A model generated the notes under the pieces. That model was not told the DNA's origin. It saw only the letters and a list, made by a program, of their open reading frames with translations, and did no database searches. The translations under genes were made by a program, and so were the position numbers. Positions 7,774-16,367 of a stretch of 45,798 nt of DNA are shown here, one piece after another. Every line of letters begins with the position of its first letter. Position 1 is the first letter of the stretch. Source of the stretch: Acidobacteriota bacterium (lineage in GTDB: Bacteria > Acidobacteriota > Terriglobia > Acidiferrales > UBA7541); assembly GCA_003223295.1 (NCBI GenBank), contig QHYM01000107.1, positions 1-45,798 of the forward strand. Reading direction: 5' to 3'.

Positions 7774-8184
7774 ATGATTCGTTACCTGCTCGATACCAAC
7801 GTGGTTTCCGAGCTTCGCAAACCGAAACCACACGGCGCCGTCGTCGCATGGCTGCAGAGTCTTCGCGAGAATCAAATCTACATCTCGGCCGTTACTCTCG
7901 GCGAACTCCAGCGGGGTATCGAGAGGACCCGAAAGCAAGATGCGGACAAAGCTCGCGAAATACAAGCCTGGCTCGATCAAGTTGAGGCTTCACAAAACCT
8001 GCTTTTGATGGATGCAGCTTGCTTTCGCGAATGGGCTCGGCTCATGGAGGGCAAATCCGAGCATCTCCTCGAAGGTGCCATGATTGCCGCCACCGCGCGA
8101 GTTCACCGCTTGGAGGTGGCTACGCGCAATACTCGCGATTTCTCTCTCCTAAAGGTGGATCTCTTTAATCCATTCAAGAATTGA
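7774..8184 (+). CDS. vapC: PIN-domain ribonuclease toxin, VapC/FitB type
   Basis: Metal-dependent RNase toxin of 136 residues. The PIN start MIRYLLDTNVVSEL carries the first catalytic Asp (residue 7), AVTLGELQRGIERT carries the conserved Glu, and VATRNTRDF is the C-terminal signature with the last Asp. One oddity: in most relatives the third acidic residue sits three positions before IAATA (D-x-x-IAATA), whereas here the sequence is LLEGAMIAATA, with Gly at that position and Glu one earlier. It may be active with a displaced carboxylate or weakened. It follows its Phd-type antitoxin on the same strand. Confidence 0.87.
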   Translation: MIRYLLDTNVVSELRKPKPHGAVVAWLQSLRENQIYISAVTLGELQRGIERTRKQDADKAREIQAWLDQVEASQNLLLMDAACFREWARLMEGKSEHLLEGAMIAATARVHRLEVATRNTRDFSLLKVDLFNPFKN

Positions 8185-8234
8185 CGCGAGAGGGACTCGA
8201 TAACGAGAAATCCGGCGGCCACCGCTATGGGTGT

Positions 8235-9428
8235 TCACTGATGTGAGTTGGCGGGAGGCATCGTTCGACCCAGCGCTTTCACCGTCACTTCATCCGGCAA
8301 TGCCTTTCCGTCCTGCTTGACCGCCACCGCGAAGCCGCCGCTGTAATCCCACATCGTCCACCCGATGCCATATTTCTCGAGCGTGGTCCGCACGTCGGAG
8401 ATCCATGCGGCGCGATCTTTTGGCAGCGCCGTCTTGCGATAAACACCGAACTCATTGCAAGTCAGCGGCACGTTCCAATGTTTCCCCCATGTCGCGATCT
8501 GGCCAATCTCTTCGTCGATGCGTCCGGCGTTCCACCGGTCCATGCCATACCGGATGACCTGAAGGCGATTGACAGCGTCGGGAACTAACGCGGCGGGTGG
8601 CTGCACGTTTTCAGGATTCGAAGGATAGGGCAGGTCCTTCAGGTAATGGACGAAGTTCGTGCTCCAGTTTGCACCTTGGTGAGTGAAGACGTGCGGATCG
8701 TAAAAATGAAAATTGTAAATAATGTTCGGATCGCGCAGCGGCTCGATGAAAAGCAGTTCGTTGTCGGCTGACCAATTGGCGCCCGCGACGACAATGGTCT
8801 GCGCGGGAGCGCCTTCGCGAATGGCGGTGGCGAGCTTCGATTGCACGCCCTCCCAGCGATAGCGATCGCGAAATTCCGGCTCATTCAGGATTTCGAAGAA
8901 CACCATGTCCGCGTTCCAAGAAGAATAATGCTTCGCCAGCGCCCGCCAGTAATCTGTGAACTGTTCCACAAAGTCATTGTCATTCGTCAGTTTTTCCTTG
9001 AAGTCTGAATCCGGGTGCACGTCAATAATCACCGCCAGCCCTTGATCGAGAATCATCTTTACCGCGGCATCCAGGTAACCAAGGTAATCCTCGGGAATGC
9101 GGTCTGCCTGCTTTCGCCGGAACATTGGCTGTGGATTCACGCTCAGCCGCACGTGATCGAACTGCATGGCCTTGATCAGCGCGATATCTTGCGCCGTGGT
9201 CCATGTCTCGAAGTGCTCCTTGGTGTATCCCTTCTGGTCATACACCTGCGCAAACCACTCGCTCAGATTGATGCCATGCCGCAGATGGGCCGCGCGCCGT
9301 TGCGCCAGACCGGAATCTTGCGACGTTTGCGCAAAACCTGTACTCGCCCCAAGAAGTAATGTCCCAGCGAGCATTGCTGTAAAAAGGCGGGACTGCTTCT
9401 TTCTAACATGCAAGGCCTGATCAGTCAT
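8235..9428 (-). CDS. secreted glycoside hydrolase family 5 (cellulase-like)
   Basis: Exported glycosidase of 397 residues. A signal peptide (about residues 14-34, ending GFAQ) precedes a (beta/alpha)8 GH5 domain. The acid/base Glu lies in FFEILNEPEF, the nucleophile Glu in LTCNEFGVYR, with HVRLSVNP, VIIDVHPDSD and YNFHFYDPHVFTH as further active-site strands and WTMWDYSGGFAV closing the barrel. It probably cleaves beta-1,4-linked glucans or mannans in the periplasm or outside. It is single and minus-strand; no carbohydrate transport genes are adjacent. Substrate within GH5 cannot be read from the motifs. Confidence 0.9.
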   Translation of the reverse strand: MTDQALHVRKKQSRLFTAMLAGTLLLGASTGFAQTSQDSGLAQRRAAHLRHGINLSEWFAQVYDQKGYTKEHFETWTTAQDIALIKAMQFDHVRLSVNPQPMFRRKQADRIPEDYLGYLDAAVKMILDQGLAVIIDVHPDSDFKEKLTNDNDFVEQFTDYWRALAKHYSSWNADMVFFEILNEPEFRDRYRWEGVQSKLATAIREGAPAQTIVVAGANWSADNELLFIEPLRDPNIIYNFHFYDPHVFTHQGANWSTNFVHYLKDLPYPSNPENVQPPAALVPDAVNRLQVIRYGMDRWNAGRIDEEIGQIATWGKHWNVPLTCNEFGVYRKTALPKDRAAWISDVRTTLEKYGIGWTMWDYSGGFAVAVKQDGKALPDEVTVKALGRTMPPANSHQ

Positions 9429-9741
9429 GTTTCGTCACTCTGCGTTCATCGAGTTGTGTTCTAAAGGCCAGAAGGCTACAACGTCGAATGGAGGCACGCA
9501 AGACAAAGTAAGCAAGCACGGATAGCGGCCATTAACGTTGCGCCTTCCATCAACCTTCTCGTTCCAGGCGGCACCTGCTCCAGCCAGATTCACCTAAAAT
9601 CCGGATGCGTTAGGGTGTTTCCATGATTGACAGACCGCAGAGTCTCGTGGAACCTACAGCCTGAATCTCAGTTAAAGCATTGCAGACAAGACGCACCCAG
9701 CCGCGCGTTTCCCAGCCAGAAAATCGTAACGAGGTATGGTT
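9429..9741. other. divergent intergenic region between GH5 and phosphoesterase genes
   Basis: About 310 bp between divergently transcribed genes. It must carry both promoters, but I see no near-consensus -35/-10 pair and no stable hairpin. A GAGG ribosome binding site at 9731-9734 serves the plus-strand gene. Confidence 0.4.
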
Positions 9742-11184
9742 ATGCGCATTCGCACACTGGCCGGTTTGCTGGCCATCCCTGCCATGGGAGTTTTTTTCGC
9801 CGGATGCTCGGGTACCACGATTTCAAATCCTCACGCCGCCCCCAGAATCACCGTTCAACCAGCCAACCAAAGCGTCACGACGGGGCAATCTGCGTCTTTC
9901 AGTGTGACCGCCACCGGAACTGCGCCTTTGAGCTATCAGTGGCAGAAGCACGGGTCCGCCATCAGCGGGGCAACTTCCACCACGTACACCACACCGCCAA
10001 CCACGTCAGTAGACAACGGCGCGCAATTTGACGTAGTCGTCAGCAATTCCCTAGGAAGCGTCACGAGCGCTGCGGCCACACTTACCGTGACTGCCGCGTC
10101 TCCCGTGAAAATCGCTACCACGAGCTTGCCTAATGGTCAGGTGCAGGTGGCATACTCCGCGACGCTGCAGGCCACGGGAGGCACTACGCCCTACACCTGG
10201 TCGGTGGCGAGCGGGAGCCTTCCAGCGGGTCTCAGCCTCGGCTCCACGTCAGGGACCATCTCCGGAACGCCTACGACCGCGGGGCAGGCGAGTTTCACTA
10301 TTCAATTGGCGGACAGTGCGGGCAACAAGGCCTCCGCGGGTTTTTCAATCGACATCACCTCGGCAACACAAGGTGGCGCCCCGTTCGGGCACATCATCAT
10401 TGTGGTGGAGGAGAACACGGACTATGCCAGCGTTGTCGGCAGCAGCTCGGCGCCTTATTTGAACAGCCTCATCAACCAGTACGGCTTGGCCACGCAGTAT
10501 TATGCGAACACCCATCCGTCGATCGGCAACTACTTCATGCTCACCACTGGCCAGATTCTGACTAACGATGACGGACAGACACCGCAAAGCTTTCCCGTCT
10601 CGTCAGACAATGTTGTGAGGGAACTGCTGGCTGCGGGCAAAACCTGGAAGGGCTACGCTGAAGACCTCCCTTCGGTGGGATACACGGGCGACAGCATCGG
10701 CAACTATGCCGTGCGGCATTTCCCACTGGCCTATCTGACCGACGTGCAGAATGACGCCACTCAAAAGCAGAATCTTGTTCCCTTCACGCAGTTTGCGTCG
10801 GACCTGTCTTCCAGCAAGCTGCCCAACTATTCCTTTGTCACCCCCAACTTATGTAACGACGCGCATGATTGCTCATTCAGTACCGCCGACACCTGGCTGC
10901 ACAACAACATCGATCCGCTGATCAAGAGCCCGCTGTTCATGAAAGATGGCTTGCTGATTATCGTTTTTGACGAGTCCGGAGGCGACAATACGCATGGAGG
11001 CGGGCGCGTCGTTTGCGCGCTAATCTCTGGCGCGGTATCGAAGAAGGCCTTTCAATCTACTACGCTCTACCAGCATCAAAATACGCTGCGGTTGACTCTC
11101 GAGGGGCTCGGGGTCAAAACTTTGCCTGGCTCCGCCTCCAGCGCGCCCGCCATGTGGGAGTTCTTCAACATCACTCCCCCATAG
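9742..11184 (+). CDS. Ig-like/He_PIG phosphoesterase lipoprotein
   Basis: Lipoprotein of about 480 residues. The signal peptide ends in the lipobox FAGC. Then come an Ig-like domain (ITVQPANQSVTTGQSASFSV, YQWQKHGSAI), a putative Ig (He_PIG) domain (TPYTWSVASGSLPAGL, GTISGTPTTAG), and a C-terminal phosphoesterase of the acid phosphatase/phospholipase C superfamily (PF04185 type): FGHIIIVVEENTDY, YYANTHPSIGNYF and LLIIVFDESGGDN carry the metal and nucleophile positions. It likely hydrolyses phosphate esters at the cell surface. I chose the ATG at 9742 because GAGG lies 7 bp before it; the ATG at 9736 is too close to that site. The Ig modules probably mediate surface attachment. Confidence 0.85.
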   Translation: MRIRTLAGLLAIPAMGVFFAGCSGTTISNPHAAPRITVQPANQSVTTGQSASFSVTATGTAPLSYQWQKHGSAISGATSTTYTTPPTTSVDNGAQFDVVVSNSLGSVTSAAATLTVTAASPVKIATTSLPNGQVQVAYSATLQATGGTTPYTWSVASGSLPAGLSLGSTSGTISGTPTTAGQASFTIQLADSAGNKASAGFSIDITSATQGGAPFGHIIIVVEENTDYASVVGSSSAPYLNSLINQYGLATQYYANTHPSIGNYFMLTTGQILTNDDGQTPQSFPVSSDNVVRELLAAGKTWKGYAEDLPSVGYTGDSIGNYAVRHFPLAYLTDVQNDATQKQNLVPFTQFASDLSSSKLPNYSFVTPNLCNDAHDCSFSTADTWLHNNIDPLIKSPLFMKDGLLIIVFDESGGDNTHGGGRVVCALISGAVSKKAFQSTTLYQHQNTLRLTLEGLGVKTLPGSASSAPAMWEFFNITPP

Positions 11185-11229
11185 GCCGAGTGGGAAATCA
11201 ATGGGAATGGAGAAATCTCCGGATTGTCT

Positions 11230-11502
11230 TTACTCGGGCTTGGCGCTTGCGGTCACTTTCGATCGTTCCACAGCGCGTAATCTTTTTCCGACGGGCGAAT
11301 TCCTTGCGATAAACCGCATGCACTCGCAGAATCCCTTGCGTTCGCCGGGCGCCTGGCACGCATACCGATAAGCAGCGTGGACAGTGGCCCGATGGCCGCA
11401 CAGGCACAATTCGCGCGAAGGCTCAGGCGCACGCGCACGCCTCCGGCCATTGCCATCTCCAGATGTTCCCGACTTCTTCTTTTCTGGCTTGCTCTCGCTC
11501 AC
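11230..11502 (-). CDS. small Cys/His-rich protein, possible zinc binding
   Basis: Protein of 90 residues with a basic, low-complexity N-terminus and a compact core CLCGHRATVHAAY, YACQAP and FCECMRFI. Five cysteines and two histidines in C-x-C-G-H-(4)-H-(6)-C-(8)-C-x-C spacing suggest a structural zinc or metal site. It is convergent with the phosphoesterase gene, with only 45 bp between the two stops. I do not recognise a named family, and give no function; the regular Cys/His spacing is the main reason to believe it is real. Confidence 0.55.
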   Translation of the reverse strand: MSESKPEKKKSGTSGDGNGRRRARAPEPSRELCLCGHRATVHAAYRYACQAPGERKGFCECMRFIARNSPVGKRLRAVERSKVTASAKPE

Positions 11503-11683
11503 AGGACTCCTCCGTCTCGTCTTCGGAAGGGAATGATTGCCTGACCCGGTGGTGCAGTAGCTTGCCCGAGATTATCTCCTTTAATCGCGATGCGTTTCAA
11601 TAGCTTGCTCGTCAGGGGAGGTTAACGGTTTGTTGTCACGGCTTCGTTAGGGCCGAAAAAGATTGCTACGCCAATGGCCCTGT

Positions 11684-12979
11684 TCAATCAGATGGCTCGA
11701 ACGAAGCGGTAGGCTGTTGTTCGGTCCCTTCAGTTATAGAGCTGGGTCGCGTCACATACGCTGCCAGGAGCAAGCTCGAAAGCAGTAGAACTGCGGCGAG
11801 GTAGTATGGCGCGCCGGGAAGATGGATACTCGCGCGCGGCGAAATCGCCAGCGCAAAAATTTGCGTGAATAAAACGGGCCCGACCATTCCGGTGATCGCC
11901 CGCAAAGAATTGATCGCCCCTTGCAGCTTTCCTTGTGAGGAAGGATCGACCCGCCGCGACATGAGCGATTGGATCGCGGGAGCGGCGATGCCCCACAGAG
12001 CGATAAAAGGAATCACGGAGTACAGCACCCATCCGCGAGGGGCCAGCGCAAACCCTGCGAAACCAAGAGTGCCGCAGAGCAGTCCGAAGAGAACGCTGCG
12101 GCGTTCTCCGAAACGCTTCACGAAGGGACCGACGAGTATGCCGGAAATCAGGGAAGCACAAACCCCGACAGTCGCTAGCGAAAAGCCAACATCGCGCCGG
12201 CTCCAACCATAACGCTCCTCGGTATACAGGGCCCACATCGAGGGGAGGGACGTGTGAGCAAGATAATAGAGCGTAACAACCGTAGCGAGGCCCGCGAGAA
12301 CTCGATGCGAACGAAGCAGGTTCAGCGATCCTAGAGGATTGGCCATGTGCCACGCCGACTTGGCGCGCCTCTCCGGGGGCAATGATTCAGGGAGGACAAA
12401 AAAACCATAGAGGGAGTTCGCTAGGCTGAGGATGGCGGCGGCCCAGAAGGGAGCGCGCAGATTGGAATTGCCCAGATACCCCCCCACGGCGGGACCAATC
12501 ACGAAGCCAAGGCCAAAGGCGGCGCTGATGTACCCGAAGGGTTTGGCGCGCTTTTCCGGCGGCGTGACATCCGTCACATAGGCGAAAGCAGTCGAGACGT
12601 TGGAGGCGGTAATCCCGGAAATAATGCGTCCCACGAAGAGCCACCGGAGCGTAGGAGCGAGGGCCATAAAGATGTAATCGATTCCCAGCCCGAAGCAGGA
12701 AAGAAGAATAATGGGGCGTCGTCCAAATCGATCAGACCAAGCGCCCAAGATCGGCGAAAACAGGAATTGCATCACGTTCCAGACCAATAGGAGGTAACCG
12801 GTGATGTCGGACGCGCGCGCGAAATCCCCGCCCTCGAATTGACGGATGAGATCGGGCATCACTGGCGCGATGATCCCGAAGGCCAAGAAATCGAATGCCA
12901 CCATGACCAGGATGAAAACAAAAGCAGCGTTGCCGGGGCCAGAGGAAGAAAGTGGCGGGGGTGTGGTCGTCTTCGCCAT
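11684..12979 (-). CDS. MFS efflux transporter, TetA-like
   Basis: Twelve-helix major facilitator of 431 residues, closest in style to the TetA/TCR drug:proton antiporters. Motif A after helix 2 reads GAWSDRFGRRP, the helix 4 region is FVGRIISGITASNVSTAFAYVTDVT, and motif C lies in AAFGLGFVIGPAVGGYLG of helix 5. Expected role: proton-driven export of a small hydrophobic compound across the cytoplasmic membrane. It lies directly downstream of RNase J on the minus strand with a 15 bp gap, so the two may be cotranscribed. Motif A and C support efflux, but a tetracycline substrate should not be assumed. Confidence 0.88.
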   Translation of the reverse strand: MAKTTTPPPLSSSGPGNAAFVFILVMVAFDFLAFGIIAPVMPDLIRQFEGGDFARASDITGYLLLVWNVMQFLFSPILGAWSDRFGRRPIILLSCFGLGIDYIFMALAPTLRWLFVGRIISGITASNVSTAFAYVTDVTPPEKRAKPFGYISAAFGLGFVIGPAVGGYLGNSNLRAPFWAAAILSLANSLYGFFVLPESLPPERRAKSAWHMANPLGSLNLLRSHRVLAGLATVVTLYYLAHTSLPSMWALYTEERYGWSRRDVGFSLATVGVCASLISGILVGPFVKRFGERRSVLFGLLCGTLGFAGFALAPRGWVLYSVIPFIALWGIAAPAIQSLMSRRVDPSSQGKLQGAINSLRAITGMVGPVLFTQIFALAISPRASIHLPGAPYYLAAVLLLSSLLLAAYVTRPSSITEGTEQQPTASFEPSD

Positions 12980-12994
12980 CAGGATTTCAGCCGC

Positions 12995-14710
12995 CTACAC
13001 CTCGAGGATCACGGGAAGAATCAGGGGCCGCTTGGAAGTTTGCTTGTTGATGTAGCGTTTCAGGTCGACACGAATCTTTTCTTTGATCACGCCCCAGTCG
13101 GAATTTTCCACGGCGCTCGATTCGGCCACGGTCTTCATCAACACTTCGCGTGCGCCGATAAGAAGTTCCTGGCCGTTCTCGCTCATCACGCCGCGGGTCA
13201 CGATTTCCGGTTGGGATTCCAGTTTTCCGGTGTGCTTGTCGATGGCAATGATCGGCACCACGACCCCGTCTTCCGAAAGGTGCTTTCGGTCGCGAATCAC
13301 CACCTCTTCGATTTCCTCGAGCGAGCCGGAATCCACAAGCACGCGGCCTGCCGGTACCGGGTCGCGCCGATAGGCTCTGTCTTCCGCGAATTCGATCGCC
13401 TGGCCATCTTCCAGTAGAAAAATCTCCTCGGAAACGGCGCCAAGCTGATGCGCCAGCGCCGCGTGACGGAAAAGATGGCGGTATTCGCCATGGACGGGAA
13501 CAAAATATTTCGGCTTTACGAGCTGCAGAATTAACTTTTGCTCTTCCTGGCTGGCGTGTCCGGAAACATGAATCACGCCCCCGGAATTGTCGTAATACAC
13601 CAGCGCGCGGCGGCGGAACATGTGGTCGAGCATGCGAAAGATGGATCTTTCGTTGCCCGGAATGATGCGCGCCGAGAGAATTACAGTGTCATTTTCATCT
13701 ACCGAAACATGACGGTGATTGTCCACGGCAATGCGCGAGAGCGAGGACATTGGCTCGGCTTGGCTCCCGCTTGCCAGAATGACCAGGCGTTTGGGATCGA
13801 AGCCCCGAATGTCCTGCGGCCGCACCACCATGCCGTCGGGAATGCGAAGCAGCTCGAGCGAATGCGCGATTTCGACGTTGTCGACCATGCTGCGCCCGAC
13901 AAACGCCACCTTGCGGTTGACGCGCACAGCGATGTCAATCACCTGCTGAATCCGGTGAATCGAGGAGGCGAAGCAAGATAAGATCACACGCCGTGGCGCT
14001 GAGCGGCACAACTCTTCAATGCGTGGGACGATGGCGCGCTCGGACGGCGTAAAACCCGGACGCTCGACATTGGTGGAATCACTGAAGAGCGCAAGCACGC
14101 CCTCTCTTCCGTACTTTGCGAGTGCATGCAGATCGAATGCCGCACCGTCCACCGGCGTTTGATCGATCTTGAAATCTCCGGTGTGAATCACGACGCCAAG
14201 CGGCGTTCGAATGGCCAGCGCCACGCAATCCAGCGTGCTGTGCGTGACAGAAATGAACTCGATCTCATAGGGCCCGATTTCAACGAGCCGGCCCGGAATG
14301 ACTTCGCGTAGTGTGGTGGAATCCAGCAGTCCCGCTTCTTCGAGCCGCTTTCTCACCAGGGCGAGCGTGAAGCGCGTTCCATAAATTGGAACGTTCAGAT
14401 CGCGCAGTATGTACCGAAGCGCGCCGATGTGATCTTCGTGGCCGTGCGTCAGCACAATGGCGTGAACTTTTGCTCGGTTCTGCTTCAGGTAGGAAATGTC
14501 GGGAATGACGAGGTCGACGCCAAGCAGCTCGGATTCCGGGAACATCATGCCGGCGTCGATCACAATGATGTCGTCGCCAAGACGCAACACCATCATGTTC
14601 ATGCCGAATTCGCCGAGTCCACCGAGTGGAATGGCCGTGAGAGCTTGTGCTGTCTTAGCCGCGGTTTTACTTGGGGTCTTGCTCAAGGAAGCGTCGACTC
14701 CGGCACGCAA
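12995..14710 (-). CDS. rnj: ribonuclease J
   Basis: Beta-CASP metallo-beta-lactamase ribonuclease of 571 residues with 5'-3' exo- and endonuclease activity in RNA maturation and decay. The zinc motif is LTHGHEDHIGAL, with the further ligand in VIHTGDFKID. The beta-CASP core includes LFSDSTNVERPG and LSCFASSIHR, and HVSGHASQEE carries a late ligand. PLGGLGEFGMNMM is the typical RNase J opening. The start is uncertain: the frame opens at a TTG at 14710 and a second TTG nine codons in is preceded by GGAG; no ATG precedes the core. It is upstream of the MFS gene on the same strand. Confidence 0.93.
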   Translation of the reverse strand: MRAGVDASLSKTPSKTAAKTAQALTAIPLGGLGEFGMNMMVLRLGDDIIVIDAGMMFPESELLGVDLVIPDISYLKQNRAKVHAIVLTHGHEDHIGALRYILRDLNVPIYGTRFTLALVRKRLEEAGLLDSTTLREVIPGRLVEIGPYEIEFISVTHSTLDCVALAIRTPLGVVIHTGDFKIDQTPVDGAAFDLHALAKYGREGVLALFSDSTNVERPGFTPSERAIVPRIEELCRSAPRRVILSCFASSIHRIQQVIDIAVRVNRKVAFVGRSMVDNVEIAHSLELLRIPDGMVVRPQDIRGFDPKRLVILASGSQAEPMSSLSRIAVDNHRHVSVDENDTVILSARIIPGNERSIFRMLDHMFRRRALVYYDNSGGVIHVSGHASQEEQKLILQLVKPKYFVPVHGEYRHLFRHAALAHQLGAVSEEIFLLEDGQAIEFAEDRAYRRDPVPAGRVLVDSGSLEEIEEVVIRDRKHLSEDGVVVPIIAIDKHTGKLESQPEIVTRGVMSENGQELLIGAREVLMKTVAESSAVENSDWGVIKEKIRVDLKRYINKQTSKRPLILPVILEV

Positions 14711-14792
14711 ACGAGCATCGTATCACACGGGAGCGGGTCGTGACGGATGGATGCGGGCCTGAATAGCAGAAAGGAAGAGACCTGTCGCGGCC

Positions 14793-15098
14793 TCAGTGAT
14801 GGGATTCACCAGCGAAGAGATGAGCGATGGAGACAAGGATTACGGCTCCAAGCGTGGCCGCGGCCAGCGAGTACCAGAAGCCGCCGCCGAAAATTCCTAG
14901 CTTGGTGAAGACCCAGCCGCCGATAAAGGAACCGACCAAGCCCAGAACAATGTCCGCGATGCAACCGAAGCCACGGCCTCGCGCGATTTTCCCCGCGAGC
15001 CAGCCGGCGACCAAGCCAAGGATAAGCCACGAAACAATGCCATGTGTTTCGAACCAGACTCCATAAACTCTCTGCGCAAGTAGATAAGGCGCTGGCAT
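14793..15098 (-). CDS. GlsB/YeaQ/YmgE-family small membrane protein
   Basis: Protein of 101 residues of the transglycosylase-associated (GlsB/YeaQ) family, a stress-related membrane protein of unknown activity. Three glycine-rich helices are visible: IVSWLILGLVAGWLAGKI, then GCIADIVLGLVGSFIGGWVF and FWYSLAAATLGAVILVSIAH. The GKIARGRGFG turn between helices one and two is the family hallmark. The start at 15098 is preceded by CAAGGAGG in the minus sense. It stands alone between RNase J and the agmatine genes. Confidence 0.85.
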   Translation of the reverse strand: MPAPYLLAQRVYGVWFETHGIVSWLILGLVAGWLAGKIARGRGFGCIADIVLGLVGSFIGGWVFTKLGIFGGGFWYSLAAATLGAVILVSIAHLFAGESHH

Positions 15099-15218
15099 GA
15101 AGCCTCCTTGGGGAAGAAAGATTGTATCTGACTCTATGACTCAGGCAAGTCGCATAGACCATTTATGTCGACGGCAGAAAAGATCCTTCTCCTTGTTGCG
15201 CTCGCAGGACGCGCATCA

Positions 15219-16292
15219 TTATCGGCCGCTCGGTTGCTGCTGCGTCATGCAGTGGATCGTCCCCAGGCCGAGCACCAAATCGCGGCAAGGAATGCCAACA
15301 ATTTCACGGTCTGGAAATAGCCGCGCCAGCGTGTTCAGAGCAACACGATCATTCGAATCGTTGAAGGTTGGCAGAAGCGCGAGTCTGTTGGCGATGTAGA
15401 AATTCGCGTAGCTGGCCGGAAGCCGGAAGTCCTCGAAATAGACAGGCGCGGGCATTGGCAGTGTTTCCACGCGCAAAGGCTTGCCTTCCTGGTCCTTCAT
15501 GGTTTTCAGCAGCACGAGGTTTTCCTGCAGCGGGGCGTAGTTGGCGTCGTTCGAATCGCCTTCGACGATGGTCACCACGGTAGATGGACTCACGAAGCGC
15601 GTGAGGTCGTCCACATGTCCGTGGGTGTCGTCGCCGGCAATGCCGCTCTTGAGCCAGAGGACGTTTGTCACGCCCAGGTATTCACGAAAAACGTCCGCGT
15701 AGTCTTGCTTTGTAAAGCCGGGATTCCTTTCCTGAATTTTGCTCAACAAGCATTCCTCGGTGGTGAGGAGCGTGCCGCGGCCGTTGACGTCAATGCTGCC
15801 GCCTTCGAGAACAACGCGACGGCCTTTGTGTTCGGGCTGCCAGAGGCGACGTTTCAGTTTCTTATTTGCTTTCGCAACCACCGCCGCGTCTTTTTTGTGA
15901 TTCGGATACTTGGCCCAGCCGTTGAACTGGAAATTGTTGAATGCAACCTCGCTGGATTCGTTGCGCACGCAGATGGGGCCAGAATCGCGCATCCATCCGC
16001 GATCGGTGGGCGCAACGAAGAAATCCACGGCGTCAAGATTTGCCCCGGATTTTTTCAGCATAGAGCGCACGCGCACTTGTGCTTCGCGGCTTTCCACGAG
16101 CAGGAAGACGCGCTCCACTCGAGATAAATGACGCACGATTTCCGCGAAAGCCCAAGGAATGGGTGCGAATTTCCCGGGCCAGTCCGTCAATTCGTGCGGC
16201 CAGCCGAGCCATGTGGCCTCGTGAGGCTCCCACTCGGCGGGCATGCGAAAGCCCAGCGCGTGTGGAGTAGAGGAACTGGTGATCGTGGTCAT
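15219..16292 (-). CDS. aguA: agmatine deiminase
   Basis: Hydrolyses agmatine to N-carbamoylputrescine and ammonia in the cytoplasm. Of 357 residues, the pentein-fold signatures are all visible: MPAEWEPHEATWLGWP near the start, RGWMRDSGPICV, LEGGSIDVNGRGTLLTTEECLL, GDDTHGHVDDLTRF, and the nucleophile cysteine in GLGTIHCMTQQQP near the C-terminus. It lies 75 bp downstream of aguB on the same strand, and the two enzymes act in sequence, so an operon is likely. The arginine decarboxylase that would supply agmatine is 4 kb away at 19918-20475. Confidence 0.95.
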   Translation of the reverse strand: MTTITSSSTPHALGFRMPAEWEPHEATWLGWPHELTDWPGKFAPIPWAFAEIVRHLSRVERVFLLVESREAQVRVRSMLKKSGANLDAVDFFVAPTDRGWMRDSGPICVRNESSEVAFNNFQFNGWAKYPNHKKDAAVVAKANKKLKRRLWQPEHKGRRVVLEGGSIDVNGRGTLLTTEECLLSKIQERNPGFTKQDYADVFREYLGVTNVLWLKSGIAGDDTHGHVDDLTRFVSPSTVVTIVEGDSNDANYAPLQENLVLLKTMKDQEGKPLRVETLPMPAPVYFEDFRLPASYANFYIANRLALLPTFNDSNDRVALNTLARLFPDREIVGIPCRDLVLGLGTIHCMTQQQPSGR

Positions 16293-16367
16293 GATTCGGC
16301 TTTGAGGAGCGGCTGTTGTTTTAACACAGAGCTCGCGGAGAACACAGAGAAGATCAAAAGCAGCGCG

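Noticed and set aside
14806-15162. 118-codon frame overlapping the GlsB/YeaQ-like gene
   Set aside because: Same strand but wrong frame; the 14793-15098 frame has the clear three-helix family pattern.
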